Source of the DNA: Lacipirellula parvula
GTDB taxonomy: Bacteria; Planctomycetota; Planctomycetia; Pirellulales; Lacipirellulaceae
Direction of reading: 5' to 3'
Assembly (NCBI RefSeq): GCF_009177095.1
Contig: NZ_AP021861.1
Span: forward strand, 2,152,501-2,216,500
Length of the DNA: 64,000 bases
Under the pieces are notes generated by a model. It had not been told where the DNA came from, ran no database searches, and saw only the letters and a program-made list of their open reading frames with translations. The translations under genes and the position numbers were made by a program. Numbering within the stretch: the first letter of the stretch is position 1; each line of letters starts with the position of its first letter. This document shows, piece after piece, positions 7,974 through 17,324 of the stretch.

Positions 7974-8636
7974 CTACCCATCCGCCGGCGGCGTCGCTTT
8001 ACTCTCGCGCTTCGCTCGCCAGATCTCGATGAGCGCCGGCAGCAGCGAAATGCCGACGATCGCAATGATGATCAATGAAAAGTTTTCTTTGACGATCTTC
8101 AGTCCGCCGAACAAGTAGCCAGCGTACACGCCGATGACGACCCACAAAATCGCGCCGATCACGTTGTAGAGCGCGAACTGCCGGTAGCTCATCTGCCCCA
8201 CGCCGGCGATGAACGGGGCGAAGGTCCGCACGATCGGTACGAAGCGGGCGATGATGATCGTCTTCCCGCCGTAACGTTCGTAGAAGGCGTGGGTCTTTTC
8301 GAGGTGAGCTTTCTTGAAGAACCGTGAATCTTCCTTCTTGAATATTGCCGGCCCGATGCAGCGGCCGATCTGATAGTTCACGGCGTCGCCGAGAATCGCA
8401 GCGATGGTTAACAAGACCACGAGCAGGTGTGGATTGAGCGGGCCAAGCGCCGCGACGGCCCCCGCGGCGAACAGTAGGGAATCGCCCGGCAAGATCGGCG
8501 TAACGACGAGCCCCGTCTCGCAGAAGACGATGATGAACAGCACGAGGTAGGTCCAAGCGCCGTAATCGCCCACAACCTCGATCAGATGCTTGTCGAGGTG
8601 GAGAAACAGGTCGATCAGCTGCTTAACGTATTCCAT
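7974..8636 (-). CDS. DedA family membrane protein (VTT domain)
   Basis: This 220-residue integral membrane protein has the DedA/VTT signature. A re-entrant stretch [17 protein letters not shown] is followed by [15 protein letters not shown] and then by [27 protein letters not shown], with conserved Arg residues and a Pro-containing second re-entrant loop. The C-terminal membrane helices are [20 protein letters not shown] and [20 protein letters not shown]. DedA proteins act in undecaprenyl-phosphate or phospholipid flipping and in proton-linked envelope homeostasis. Length matches the family. Its end lies 4 bases from the end of the convergent Gfo/Idh/MocA gene. Confidence 0.93.
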   Translation of the reverse strand: MEYVKQLIDLFLHLDKHLIEVVGDYGAWTYLVLFIIVFCETGLVVTPILPGDSLLFAAGAVAALGPLNPHLLVVLLTIAAILGDAVNYQIGRCIGPAIFKKEDSRFFKKAHLEKTHAFYERYGGKTIIIARFVPIVRTFAPFIAGVGQMSYRQFALYNVIGAILWVVIGVYAGYLFGGLKIVKENFSLIIIAIVGISLLPALIEIWRAKRESKATPPADG

Positions 8637-8794
8637 GAAATCCCGCGGCGGCGTGGCGAGTTGAGCGATTCGGAAGCTCTCAAGGATAGCTCAACAGGCC
8701 GACCGATGCGAATCAGCTTAAATCGCGGTTTCGCCCGCTTAACTGCCGCTATAGAGTCCGCGACTGTCGGGGCCTGGCAAGAGCGAGAGGCGAT
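8637..8794. other. Gap upstream of dedA and downstream of the transglutaminase operon
   Basis: This 158-base AT-poor gap holds no gene I can support. It would contain the dedA promoter region on the minus strand's upstream side and the 3' end of nothing else; no clear terminator is seen. Confidence 0.3.
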
Positions 8795-9682
8795 TCAAGC
8801 GGCCTTCTCTTCCGCAGGCAGCACGTCGACGCTTACGCCCATACTATGTTCGCCGCCGCCGACGAACACCCCCTGAATCGGGCACACGTCGCCATAGTCG
8901 CGGCCCCAGCCGATGGTGATGTGCGACTCGCCGATGAGCGTGTTATTCGTTGGATCGAAGTCGACCCACCCCAGCGGCCCGCAGTGGACCGAGGCCCAGG
9001 CGTGCGACGCATCGGCGCCGACGAGTCGCGGTTTGCCCGGCGGCGGAACCGTGCGGAGGTAACCGCTCACATACCGAGCCGGCAGCCCGAGCGATCGCAT
9101 GCAGCCGATGGCGAGGTGAGCAAAATCCTGGCAAACGCCACGTCGGATTCTGAGCAACTCTTCCAGCGGCGTGTGAACCGTCGTCGCTTTGGGGTCGAAT
9201 TCGAAGTCACGATGAATGCGTGCCGTCAGGTCAACGATGCCTTCAACAATCGAGCGGCCGGCGGGGAAGCTCGGAAAGGCGTATTGCCGCAATTGCTGCG
9301 AAGGCCGCACCCGCGACGAGCGGAGCGTCAATTGGTAGACCTCCAGTGAGGCGCTTGTCGTCCCGGCCGTCGAGAGCTGGGCGACGGTCTCCCACTTCGG
9401 CGATTCGCTCGGGTTAATCTTCGGTGGTCGCGTCACGTTGACGACGCTTTGCGAGGTAATCTCGAGGCCGTTGTGCGCCCCTTCGATCGAAAAATAGTCG
9501 ATGAAGTTGCCGAACCAGTCGGCTCGCCGCGTGATCAGCGCCGGCTCGGGGACAATCCGCAGGCGATAGTCGGAGCAGGTCTGATACGGGGTGTTGCGCG
9601 GCGCCAGGTGGAGCATATTGTGGCAGACCGGCGCCGATTCGGCGTAGGCATACCAGGTGCGGTGCTTGATTGAGTACTTCAT
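8795..9682 (-). CDS. Transglutaminase-like cysteine protease (third gene of amidoligase operon)
   Basis: The 295-residue product starts MKYSIKHRTWYAYAESAPVC, the beta-hairpin N-terminal domain (bacterial transglutaminase-like N-terminal region) typical of this family. I chose ATG 9682 because a GGCGGAG ribosome site lies 7 bases upstream and it avoids overlap with the previous gene. The transglutaminase core has the nucleophile Cys184 in RRGVCQDFAHL, His227 in ASHAWASV and an Asp in WVDFDPTNN (about 241-243), so the triad is complete. It follows the ATP-grasp/alpha-E gene by 13 bases in the same operon. Family members are thought to cleave or cross-link amide bonds. In this context it may remove or attach a peptide made by the ligases upstream (inference). 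Confidence 0.92.
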   Translation of the reverse strand: MKYSIKHRTWYAYAESAPVCHNMLHLAPRNTPYQTCSDYRLRIVPEPALITRRADWFGNFIDYFSIEGAHNGLEITSQSVVNVTRPPKINPSESPKWETVAQLSTAGTTSASLEVYQLTLRSSRVRPSQQLRQYAFPSFPAGRSIVEGIVDLTARIHRDFEFDPKATTVHTPLEELLRIRRGVCQDFAHLAIGCMRSLGLPARYVSGYLRTVPPPGKPRLVGADASHAWASVHCGPLGWVDFDPTNNTLIGESHITIGWGRDYGDVCPIQGVFVGGGEHSMGVSVDVLPAEEKAA

Positions 9683-9695
9683 CTCGGGCTCCGCC

Positions 9696-12215
9696 CTAGT
9701 CACGCGCCAGACGCTGCGCAGGTCCGCTGTGGAAGAAATAGTGGTGCGACACCGCGTCCGACAGCTTCGGCAGTGACGTGTCGATCGTCGTTAGCAGCGA
9801 GTCGAGCGGTTCTTCGTCGCCCGATTCGTACGCACGAGCGATTGCCAGCGGATCGACGCGGCGGATCAAGTGGAGCAGCGACGCGGCAAGCCGCTCCTCC
9901 GTCATCTGGCCCGGCACAACCGACTCGCGCGGCAACTGAGCCGCGTGCGAAGTGCATTCGACCAGCTGAAACGCCATCGAACGCGGGTTCGTTTCGTCGG
10001 TCATCAGCAAGTCGAGCACGGCGCCGAGTTGGAACCGCGAGTAGTACCGCGAGCGGTACGTCATCAAGCTGTCGGAAACTTCCAGCAGCGACTCGAGCGC
10101 TGCGGCATCGGTGCCGCCCCCTTCGGCGACGACGGCGCGTATGAGCTGCGAGGCTTGCAGCGTTCGCTCCAGGCGGCGGCCAAAGTCGAGGAACCGCCAC
10201 GCATGAGTCCGCGTCATCCCCTCGGCGAACTGCCCGGTGAGCGCTGCCAAGCCCGCAAGCAAACCATCGACCTTCACGAGCATGTCGAGGAAGCCGTCGT
10301 CGCTTGCAGTCGGCTGGAATTCGTCGTTCATCTCGCGGATGATGCGCCACGTATCGAGCGACAACAAGTCGCGCACCGTAGCGGCGAGTTGTGCAAGATT
10401 CGCGACCGTCGCCCGCAGCGTGCCGGGCGTCTTCTCGTCGAACACCGCAGCTGGCAGCAGCTTTTCGAGCGCCGGCATCTGGACTTTGATTTCGTCGACG
10501 ACGTAGCCAGGTTCGATTTGCCCCAGCTCCGCGAGAACGCGGATGAGCAACTGCAACTCAGGAATTCGTTCGGCGTCTTGTTCGCTTGTTAGTCGCAGCG
10601 CCACCGCACGAATCAATTTGCCGAGCGTTTCCGCACGCACCGATTGCCGCCCCAGCCAGAAAAAGTGCTCTGCGGCGCGGCTCGGTAAGTCGACGCCGCC
10701 GCGACGCAGCGCGAGCGGCTCGTCAGGAGCTGTCAGCAGCGTCACCGAACTGACGGGGCCTTCCGACAATACCCAGGTATCTTTGCTCCGTTCCCCCTCG
10801 AGCAGCGACATATCGAGCGGGCCAAGCGTGGCGCTCACCCGCGCGAGGCCGCCCGGCATCACTTCGAAGCTATCGCCGCTGGAGACAGCAAACGCCCGCA
10901 GCGAAATGTATGAGTGGGTGACGTCCTGCCCCGACCAGACTGGCGCCGTCGACCGACGGACGCGCTCTTGAGCGACGTACGCCGTCGGATGCGCCTCGAT
11001 CATCGCCGTCAGTTCACTGCGGCTCAGCTCGAGTAACCGCGAATCATTGACGCCGCGGCGGCGATAGGCGGGGCGAATCGCCAGCTCCGAAACCCGGCTC
11101 AGCACATACTTCCGGCTCTTCGGATCGCCGCACCACCAAGTGGCGACGTTCGGCATCTTCAGCGGTTCGCTCAGCAGCGTTTCCGCGAGCCGCGGCAGGA
11201 ACGCCATGAAGATCGGCGACTCAAGCAGCCCGCTTCCGAGTCCGTTCGCAATCGCGGCGTGGCGACTGCGCAGCGACTGCAGCAATCCCGCCACGCCCAT
11301 CGAGGATGCATCGGAGAGTTCGAGCGGATCGCAGTTCTCGCTGTTCGGTCGACGCATCAACACGTCGACCGGTGATAGTCCCGCGAGCGTCTTCAGGTAC
11401 AGCTTGTTCTGCCGCACCGCCAAGTCGCCCGCCTCGGCGAGCGTGTAGCCGAGATACCGCGCGAGGAACGCATCTTCGAAATAGTTCGCGCTCCCCGCCA
11501 ACTGGCTGAGCCATACCACGCGGGCCCGTTCGCGATCAGGCGCCAAGCGAGCGAGGTGTTCTTGAAACGAAATGAAGTAGGGCGCCAGACGCTCGACGCG
11601 GCATTCGTGAATCACGTCGGGCAGCATCCGCGACATCGCGATGCGGTTCTGCAGCGCGAAGCCGGCGCCCGAGGGCGATTCGCAGCGATCGTCGAGCACC
11701 CACCAGCGACCATCGGGCGAACGGGCGACGTCGGCTCCGTACACATGCAGCACTTGCTGCGGCGCGGCATCGGGACGGCAGTAGGGGAGCAAGAAGCCCG
11801 GGTGGCGAAACACCACTTCCGCCGGTAGATGCCCCTCCCTGATCAGCCGCTGCGGACCGAGCAGGTCTTGCAGCACCATGTCGAGGAGCGTCGCCCGCTG
11901 TTTGAGCGCCGCCGCGACTTCGCGCCATTCCTCGGCTTGGATCACCAGCGGGAAGGCGTCGAGTTCCCAGGGGTGCCGACGAGCGCGCGGATCCCGCGGG
12001 TCGGGGTAAGCGAGGCTATTCTGCTGCAACAGCCGCTGCGCCTGTTCCCACCGCCGACCAAACTCAGCGCGCGGCAGCCCTTCGGTCGCGTCGATAAACC
12101 GTCGCCAAGCGGGACGAAGCTCCCCCTTATCGGAAAATACTTCGTCGAACGACCCCTCGGCGCCTGAATAGCCGCTGAACAGTTTGGCGTCTACGCGTAG
12201 GTCAGAGCCAGGCAC
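9696..12215 (-). CDS. Circularly permuted ATP-grasp fused to alpha-E domain
   Basis: The 839-residue product starts at GTG. Residues 1 to about 480 match the circularly permuted type-2 ATP-grasp domain: VYGADVARSPDGRWWVLDDRCESPSGAGFALQNR split over about 170-205, then KTLAGLSPVDVLMRRP, ANGLGSGLLESP, YVLSRV and WVLSEGP-type segments. From about residue 500 on it is an all-helical alpha-E (DUF403) domain, beginning with LPSRAAEHFFWLGRQSVRAETLGKLIRAV and including RTHAWRFLDFGRRLERTLQAS and MTYRSRYYSRFQ. In many bacteria these are two adjacent genes; here they are one protein. Comparative genomics (Iyer and Aravind's work on amidoligases) predicts a peptide-bond-forming ATP-grasp enzyme with a helical scaffold. 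It sits 38 bases after the DUF2126 gene. Confidence 0.9.
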   Translation of the reverse strand: MPGSDLRVDAKLFSGYSGAEGSFDEVFSDKGELRPAWRRFIDATEGLPRAEFGRRWEQAQRLLQQNSLAYPDPRDPRARRHPWELDAFPLVIQAEEWREVAAALKQRATLLDMVLQDLLGPQRLIREGHLPAEVVFRHPGFLLPYCRPDAAPQQVLHVYGADVARSPDGRWWVLDDRCESPSGAGFALQNRIAMSRMLPDVIHECRVERLAPYFISFQEHLARLAPDRERARVVWLSQLAGSANYFEDAFLARYLGYTLAEAGDLAVRQNKLYLKTLAGLSPVDVLMRRPNSENCDPLELSDASSMGVAGLLQSLRSRHAAIANGLGSGLLESPIFMAFLPRLAETLLSEPLKMPNVATWWCGDPKSRKYVLSRVSELAIRPAYRRRGVNDSRLLELSRSELTAMIEAHPTAYVAQERVRRSTAPVWSGQDVTHSYISLRAFAVSSGDSFEVMPGGLARVSATLGPLDMSLLEGERSKDTWVLSEGPVSSVTLLTAPDEPLALRRGGVDLPSRAAEHFFWLGRQSVRAETLGKLIRAVALRLTSEQDAERIPELQLLIRVLAELGQIEPGYVVDEIKVQMPALEKLLPAAVFDEKTPGTLRATVANLAQLAATVRDLLSLDTWRIIREMNDEFQPTASDDGFLDMLVKVDGLLAGLAALTGQFAEGMTRTHAWRFLDFGRRLERTLQASQLIRAVVAEGGGTDAAALESLLEVSDSLMTYRSRYYSRFQLGAVLDLLMTDETNPRSMAFQLVECTSHAAQLPRESVVPGQMTEERLAASLLHLIRRVDPLAIARAYESGDEEPLDSLLTTIDTSLPKLSDAVSHHYFFHSGPAQRLARD

Positions 12216-12253
12216 TGGTGGATTCTCGCCGCGGATGAGGTCTCAACTGCTGA

Positions 12254-15200
12254 TTATCGGTTACGGCGAAGATCGAGCGTTAGCGGAAAATCGGGATTCG
12301 GTTCTTCCTGCGGCGGCGTGATCGGCCCGCCGCTGTGCCCCATCTTGAAGAAGCGGGCGTAGCGACGGCTTTCGGCTTCGAAGGCGTTGATCGGAAATAG
12401 TTCCGGATTCAATCCGCCCGGATGCCCCACGTGGTAAGTGCAGCCGCCAAGCGAACGATTCATCCAGCCGTCGACTAAGTCGAACGCCAGCGGGGTGTCC
12501 ACCGGTATTGTAGGGTGCAAGCAACTCGGCGGCTGCCATGCGCGATACCGCACGCCAGCCACGTATTCGCCTTCGGTCCCCGTCGGGTGGAGCGGCACTT
12601 TGCGACCATTGCACGTCATGTAGTGACGCGTGTTGGTCATCCCTTGCACCAGCACCTGCAAACGTTCGAGCGAGGAATCAACGTAACGGGAAGTTCCCGA
12701 ACCCGTCGCCTCTTCGCCGAGAACGTACCATGGTTCGATCGCCTTCCGCAATTCGACACGCATGCCGGCTTGGGAAAATTCGCCCATCCGCGGGAAGCGG
12801 AATTCGAAGTGAGCTTCGAACCACGCCTTCTCCATCGCGAAGCCGGCTTGGCGGGTTTCATCGACGATGTCGTTAAAATCTTGCCGCGCGAACTGCGGCA
12901 GCATGAACCGGTCGTGCAGCGAGGTGTCCCAATCGACGAGCTTCGCGCTGTACGGCTTCTCCCAGAAGCGGGCGACCAGACAGCGCAAGAGGAGCTGCTG
13001 CGCCATGCTCATCCGCCAATGCGGCGGCATTTCGAACGCGCGAAACTCGACGAGGCCCAAGCGACCGGTTGAACTATCAGGCGAGAACAACTTGTCGATG
13101 CAGAACTCGGCGCGATGCGTGTTGCCGGTGCCGTCGACCAGCAGGTTGCGGAAGACGCGGTCGACCATCCACGACGGGTAGTTGTGCCGGTCGCGGATCT
13201 GCTCCATCGCGATCTGCAGTTCGTACCGAGCATCGCGGCGACCTTCGTCGACCCGCGGCGCCTGGCTCGTCGGGCCGATGAAACTGCCCGAGAACAGGTA
13301 CGACAGCGACGGATGGTTGTGCCAATAGGCGAGCAAGCTCCGCAGCACATCCGGCCGACGGAGGAAGGGACTGTCTGCCGGCGTAGCGCCGCCAAGGACG
13401 ACGTGATTGCCGCCGCCCGTGCCAGTGTGCGTGCCGTCGAGGTCGAACTTCTCCGTCCCCAGCCGCGAGTAGCGGGCGTCCTCGTAGACGCCCGAGGTGA
13501 TCGCCACCAACTCGTCCCAGTTCTCGGCTGGCTGGACGTTCACTTCGATGACGCCCGGGTCGGGAGTCACCTTGAAGTGATTGATGCGGTGATCGTGCGG
13601 CGGTTCGTAACCTTCGAGGACGACCGGCGTGCCAAACTGCGCCGCCGTATCTTCAATCGCCGTGACCAACTCGAGGTAGTCTTCGAGTCGATCGAGCGGC
13701 GGCATGAAGATATGGATTACGCCGTCGCGCGGTTCGACGCACAGCGCCGTCCGCACCATCCACGACGGATCGCTTTGCTGTCCGCCGGCGGGGGCACTGC
13801 CCGGTTGCCCTTGGAAATCGTTATTGCCGTTTTGCAGCCAAGGTGCGCCGGAACCGTCGCCGTTTCCATTCGCTTGCCCGTTGCCGGCGTGCGGTCCGCC
13901 GTTGCCGGAAAAGCCGTCGACGATGTTGCCCGAGTAGTCGCCGAAGAAGGCGCCTTCGGGGCCTGAACCCCAGCTACCGCCGCCGCTCCACGCGGGTTGC
14001 AGCGTTTGAGCGCCGACGCCCGCCCGAGCGGCGATGTCTTCGCGCATCCGTTGATATTGCGGGAGCGGGAATCGCTCGGCGAATGGTTCGGTAGCGTAGC
14101 CGTACGACTCGATCGCCGGCCGCTTCGCCCACAGCAGCGATTGAATCGGCAGCCGGAAGCCCATTGGCGAATCGCCTGGCAGCAGGAACATCTCATCGCT
14201 GCGGACGACCCACTCGCCACTTTCCCAATAGGGCTGATCGGCCCACCAGACGCGACGAATCGGCAGCGCACAACCGACCGGCGAGGTGATGCCTTGCTCG
14301 AAGACCTTCGCAAGCCGCGCGCGGTCTTCAGCGTTTTCCAACTTGGAATCTCGCAGCGTGACGTTTGCCGGCAGGCGACGTTCTTTCCACGCGTAGTAGA
14401 AGACGTCTTCGAACCCGTCGATCACATGCTGCGGCTTGACGCCCAAGCGTTCCGCGAGCGCTTGGCCAAACCGGCGAGCGTCGTCGACCGTTTGTTCGCC
14501 CTTCTTCGTCGGATCGGCAAACAGCGATTCGTCACGCCAAATCGGCTCGCCGTCGCGACGCCAGTAACATTTCAGCGACCAGCGCGGCAGCGGTTCGCCG
14601 GGATACCACTTCCCTTGGCCAAGGTGGAGCATCCCGCCCGGTGCGAAGCGGTGCTTCATTCGCGTCAGCAAATCGCCCGCAAGACGGCGCTTGTTCGGGC
14701 CCATCGCCGCGGTTTTCCACTCGGCGCCTTCCATGTCGTCGATCGACACGAAGGTCGGCTCGCCCCCCATCGTCAGCCGCACGTCGCCAGCGGCGAGATG
14801 ACGATCGACTTCTTTGCCCAGTTCGTTAACCGCTTCCCACTGCTCGTCGGAGTAGGGCCTCGTCACCCGCGGATCTTCGTGGATCCGCGTGACTTCCATG
14901 TGGAACTTGAAGTCGCTGGCCGCCGCCGTCGCCGAGAACGAAATCGGCGCGGCGCCGACTGGATCGGGCGTGCATGCGAGTGGGATGTGGCCTTCGCCGC
15001 ACATCAGGCCCGACGTCGGGTCGAGGCCAATCCAACCAGCGCCCGGCAGGAAGACTTCCGTCCAAGCGTGCAGGTCGGTGAAGTCATGCTCGGCGCCGCT
15101 GGGGCCATCGAGCGACTTGATGTCCGGCGTTAGCTGAATGAGGTAACCCGAGACGAACCGCGCCGCCAAGCCGCAGCGCCGCAGGACGTTCACGAGCAGC

Positions 15201-15760
15201 CACGCGCTATCGCGGCACGAGCCGCTCCGCTTCTGCAGCGTCTCGTCGCACGTCTGGACGCCCGGCTCCATGCGGATCGTGTAACTGATGTCGCGTTGCA
15301 GTTGGCTGTTGACCTCAACCAGAAAGTCGATCGTCCGCCGCTTGCAGCGATCAATCTTCCGTACGTATTCGGCTAGGGGCGACCCCTCCATTGCGGGGGC
15401 GACGTGCAAGAAGGGCATCAAGTCCTTCAGCATGTCGGGGCCGTACGAGAACGGAAATTCCGTCGCGTCGTCTTCCAGGAAGAAGTCGAACGGATTGATG
15501 ACCGTCATTTCGGCGGTCAGCGCCACTTCGACCGACACGTGGTCCGACGGCTTCGGGTGGACGATCCGCGCCTGAAAGTTGCCGTATGGATCTTGCTGCC
15601 AGTTGAGGAAGTGCCCTGACGGCTCAATCCACAGCGAATAGGCGGTGATTGGCGTCCGGCAGTGGGGCGCCGGGCGGAGCCGCACGATCTGGGGGCCGAA
15701 CTCAACGAGCTCGTCGTAGCGGTACTCGGTGCGGTGATGGAGGGCGACTCGAATCGGCAT
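12254..15760 (-). CDS. Transglutaminase - DUF2126 putative amidoligase fusion
   Basis: The 1168-residue product is the first gene of a three-gene operon. The N-terminal third is a transglutaminase unit, with a beta domain MPIRVALHHRTEYRYDELVE, Cys in LQKRSGSCRDSAW, His in DLHAWTEVFLP and Asp in WIGLDPTSGL. From about residue 300 on is DUF2126 (putative amidoligase, glutamine-synthetase-like fold): GGEPTFVSIDDMEGAEW, GMLHLGQGKWYPGEPLPRW, TGTGGGNHVVLGG, SLSYLFSGSFIGPTSQAPRVDEGR and LFSPDSSTGRLGLVEFRAFEMPPHWRMS. A Gly/Asn/Pro-rich linker of about 75 residues (roughly 590-665) interrupts the ligase part. It is predicted to join an amino group to a carboxylate and perhaps to process the product; the substrate is unknown. 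Confidence 0.92.
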   Translation of the reverse strand: MPIRVALHHRTEYRYDELVEFGPQIVRLRPAPHCRTPITAYSLWIEPSGHFLNWQQDPYGNFQARIVHPKPSDHVSVEVALTAEMTVINPFDFFLEDDATEFPFSYGPDMLKDLMPFLHVAPAMEGSPLAEYVRKIDRCKRRTIDFLVEVNSQLQRDISYTIRMEPGVQTCDETLQKRSGSCRDSAWLLVNVLRRCGLAARFVSGYLIQLTPDIKSLDGPSGAEHDFTDLHAWTEVFLPGAGWIGLDPTSGLMCGEGHIPLACTPDPVGAAPISFSATAAASDFKFHMEVTRIHEDPRVTRPYSDEQWEAVNELGKEVDRHLAAGDVRLTMGGEPTFVSIDDMEGAEWKTAAMGPNKRRLAGDLLTRMKHRFAPGGMLHLGQGKWYPGEPLPRWSLKCYWRRDGEPIWRDESLFADPTKKGEQTVDDARRFGQALAERLGVKPQHVIDGFEDVFYYAWKERRLPANVTLRDSKLENAEDRARLAKVFEQGITSPVGCALPIRRVWWADQPYWESGEWVVRSDEMFLLPGDSPMGFRLPIQSLLWAKRPAIESYGYATEPFAERFPLPQYQRMREDIAARAGVGAQTLQPAWSGGGSWGSGPEGAFFGDYSGNIVDGFSGNGGPHAGNGQANGNGDGSGAPWLQNGNNDFQGQPGSAPAGGQQSDPSWMVRTALCVEPRDGVIHIFMPPLDRLEDYLELVTAIEDTAAQFGTPVVLEGYEPPHDHRINHFKVTPDPGVIEVNVQPAENWDELVAITSGVYEDARYSRLGTEKFDLDGTHTGTGGGNHVVLGGATPADSPFLRRPDVLRSLLAYWHNHPSLSYLFSGSFIGPTSQAPRVDEGRRDARYELQIAMEQIRDRHNYPSWMVDRVFRNLLVDGTGNTHRAEFCIDKLFSPDSSTGRLGLVEFRAFEMPPHWRMSMAQQLLLRCLVARFWEKPYSAKLVDWDTSLHDRFMLPQFARQDFNDIVDETRQAGFAMEKAWFEAHFEFRFPRMGEFSQAGMRVELRKAIEPWYVLGEEATGSGTSRYVDSSLERLQVLVQGMTNTRHYMTCNGRKVPLHPTGTEGEYVAGVRYRAWQPPSCLHPTIPVDTPLAFDLVDGWMNRSLGGCTYHVGHPGGLNPELFPINAFEAESRRYARFFKMGHSGGPITPPQEEPNPDFPLTLDLRRNR

Positions 15761-16264
15761 GGTGGCCAGCGGGGTCGGAGGCGGCGGAGGTGGGGAGTGC
15801 TGTCGACAGGAGCGGCCAGCGGGCGCCGCGATGTCCTGCCTGGAGGCCGCCTAAAGCCCGCAGTCGTTAACAGCGCGTCGTGCCTCAATATCCTGCGCTC
15901 TGTTTCGCCTCGCGCCAATTACTACCGGCAATTTCCCCGTATTTTCACCGACCAGTCCCGCCTGCCACGGCGAATGCTCGCCCTCGACCCCATGACTGCG
16001 GCACAGCGGTGGTGCGACTGCAGTCGTTTTGCGGCGAAACCGCCCTTTTCGCGTTTGCTGCAGTCCACTTGCAACGGGCCGGCTCTCTATTTCAGTAACT
16101 GGAAGCGAATTTGGAAGAAAGCCGCAAGATTTTTCCTCCAGACGCGATCAACTCAACAGCAGCTGTCGTCTAACTCACCGCGGCGCCGCTCGCTGGCACA
16201 CTGCCCAATCCGCCAGCGAGCGGCCGCCGCCGGAACTAAATTCGCCACAACCGAGGGAAGAACG
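15761..16264. other. Divergent regulatory region with a leader hairpin
   Basis: These 504 bases separate the minus-strand amidoligase operon from the plus-strand gene at 16265. No protein-like frame is present; the open frame that spans it is Ser/Arg-rich. A perfect 12-bp inverted repeat (16186-16197 with 16212-16223, core CCGCTCGCTGGC) lies about 45 bases before the start codon, in the likely 5' leader of the plus-strand gene. GAGGGAAG at 16253-16260 is a good ribosome site. Confidence 0.5.
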
Positions 16265-17191
16265 ATGATCGGACTTCGATTGGCCTTGGGAGCGATTGCC
16301 GTCATGGCCGTGATGACGGCCGGCATGGGGGGCTTGGCGGTCCTCGACTACCAAGCCTCTGCAACGCAGAGTTCGATGACGCTGCTGGCGGGAGGTAACT
16401 CTGCCTACTGGCACGTCTTGGCCGCCGGCGCTCGCGCTGCTGCGGAAGAGCAGGGCATTGAGCTGACGATCGCTTGGCCGCCGGCCTATGAGGATCGCTG
16501 CGGCAGCCTCGCGCTGGCTGGAACCTCAGGTTACACAGCTTCGTGCGGCTACGATCCCACCGATATCCCCGCGATTTTTCATATCGGCGAAGCAAGCTTT
16601 GGCGCGGGACGCCGCTGCGCGGAGCACGTCACGAGCTTGCTGAAAGCTGGCGAGGGCGTTTTGATCGTCATCGACGATGATTGTCACGCCGAGGAACCAA
16701 TAGAACGCTTACAAGGCTTCCAGCACGCGTTGAAATGCCCGCGCAGTGCAAGCGGCGATTTCGCCGGAACGCAGCGCGAAGTCATCGTCAAACGCATCGC
16801 AGCAAGCAGCGAGCAGTCTGCTGCGCAGCAAATTTCTGCGGCGATTTCCGAGCATTCGCCGCACGTCGTCGTCGACCTCCGCCTCGGCAACGCGATGGAA
16901 CTCGCCGCCGCCGTCGCTGAACTCGCCGACCCGCCGACGTTGGTCACGTTCGATCAGAGCGACGCGGCGCTTGAACTCGTGGAACTCGGCAAGGTGGCTG
17001 CGATCATCGCCCATGATCCCCGTCTGTGCGGGTACCTTGCGGTTGATCGACTTGCCTACTTCCACTCGGCGGGGCGGCTCGCACTCCCTGCTAAGGGAAA
17101 GGGGCACCTTTACGTTCCGCCGGTGGTCGTTCGCCCCGGCGAAGTGGCCGAGTTTCGCGCCCGCCTAAAGCAGTCCGAAGCGGCGATCTGA
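16265..17191 (+). CDS. Periplasmic-binding / LacI-type ligand-binding-like protein
   Basis: The 308-residue product starts at ATG 16265, 4 bases after a GAGGGAAG ribosome site, with a single hydrophobic segment (LRLALGAIAVMAVMTAGMGGLAVLDY) that is a signal peptide or anchor. The rest has alternating beta-alpha units like type-1 periplasmic binding proteins: MTLLAGGNSAYWHVLAAGARAAAEEQGIELTIAWP, VLIVIDDDC, IAASSEQSAAQQISAAISEHSPHVVVDL, PTLVTFDQSD and VAAIIAHDPRLCGYLAVD. The order matches sugar-binding proteins, but I see no transporter genes beside it. It may be a sensor or orphan binding protein. The hydrophobic N-terminus without a lipobox suggests a membrane anchor. Family level is moderately sure; the ligand is unknown. 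Confidence 0.65.
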   Translation: MIGLRLALGAIAVMAVMTAGMGGLAVLDYQASATQSSMTLLAGGNSAYWHVLAAGARAAAEEQGIELTIAWPPAYEDRCGSLALAGTSGYTASCGYDPTDIPAIFHIGEASFGAGRRCAEHVTSLLKAGEGVLIVIDDDCHAEEPIERLQGFQHALKCPRSASGDFAGTQREVIVKRIAASSEQSAAQQISAAISEHSPHVVVDLRLGNAMELAAAVAELADPPTLVTFDQSDAALELVELGKVAAIIAHDPRLCGYLAVDRLAYFHSAGRLALPAKGKGHLYVPPVVVRPGEVAEFRARLKQSEAAI

Positions 17192-17324
17192 GGGCGCGCT
17201 TGGCGGCCTTCGTCCCCAACGCCGGCGACCGGTCTCGCGGTTGTTTTCCAACGATTAATCGCCTACGCTGACTCCTTAGGACGCGACCGTCCGAGGAACT
17301 ATTCTCTCCAGCGAGGCGCCATCG

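Noticed and set aside
14000-15133. Long plus-strand frame opposite the DUF2126 gene
   Set aside because: It is an antisense shadow; the minus strand has all transglutaminase and DUF2126 motifs.
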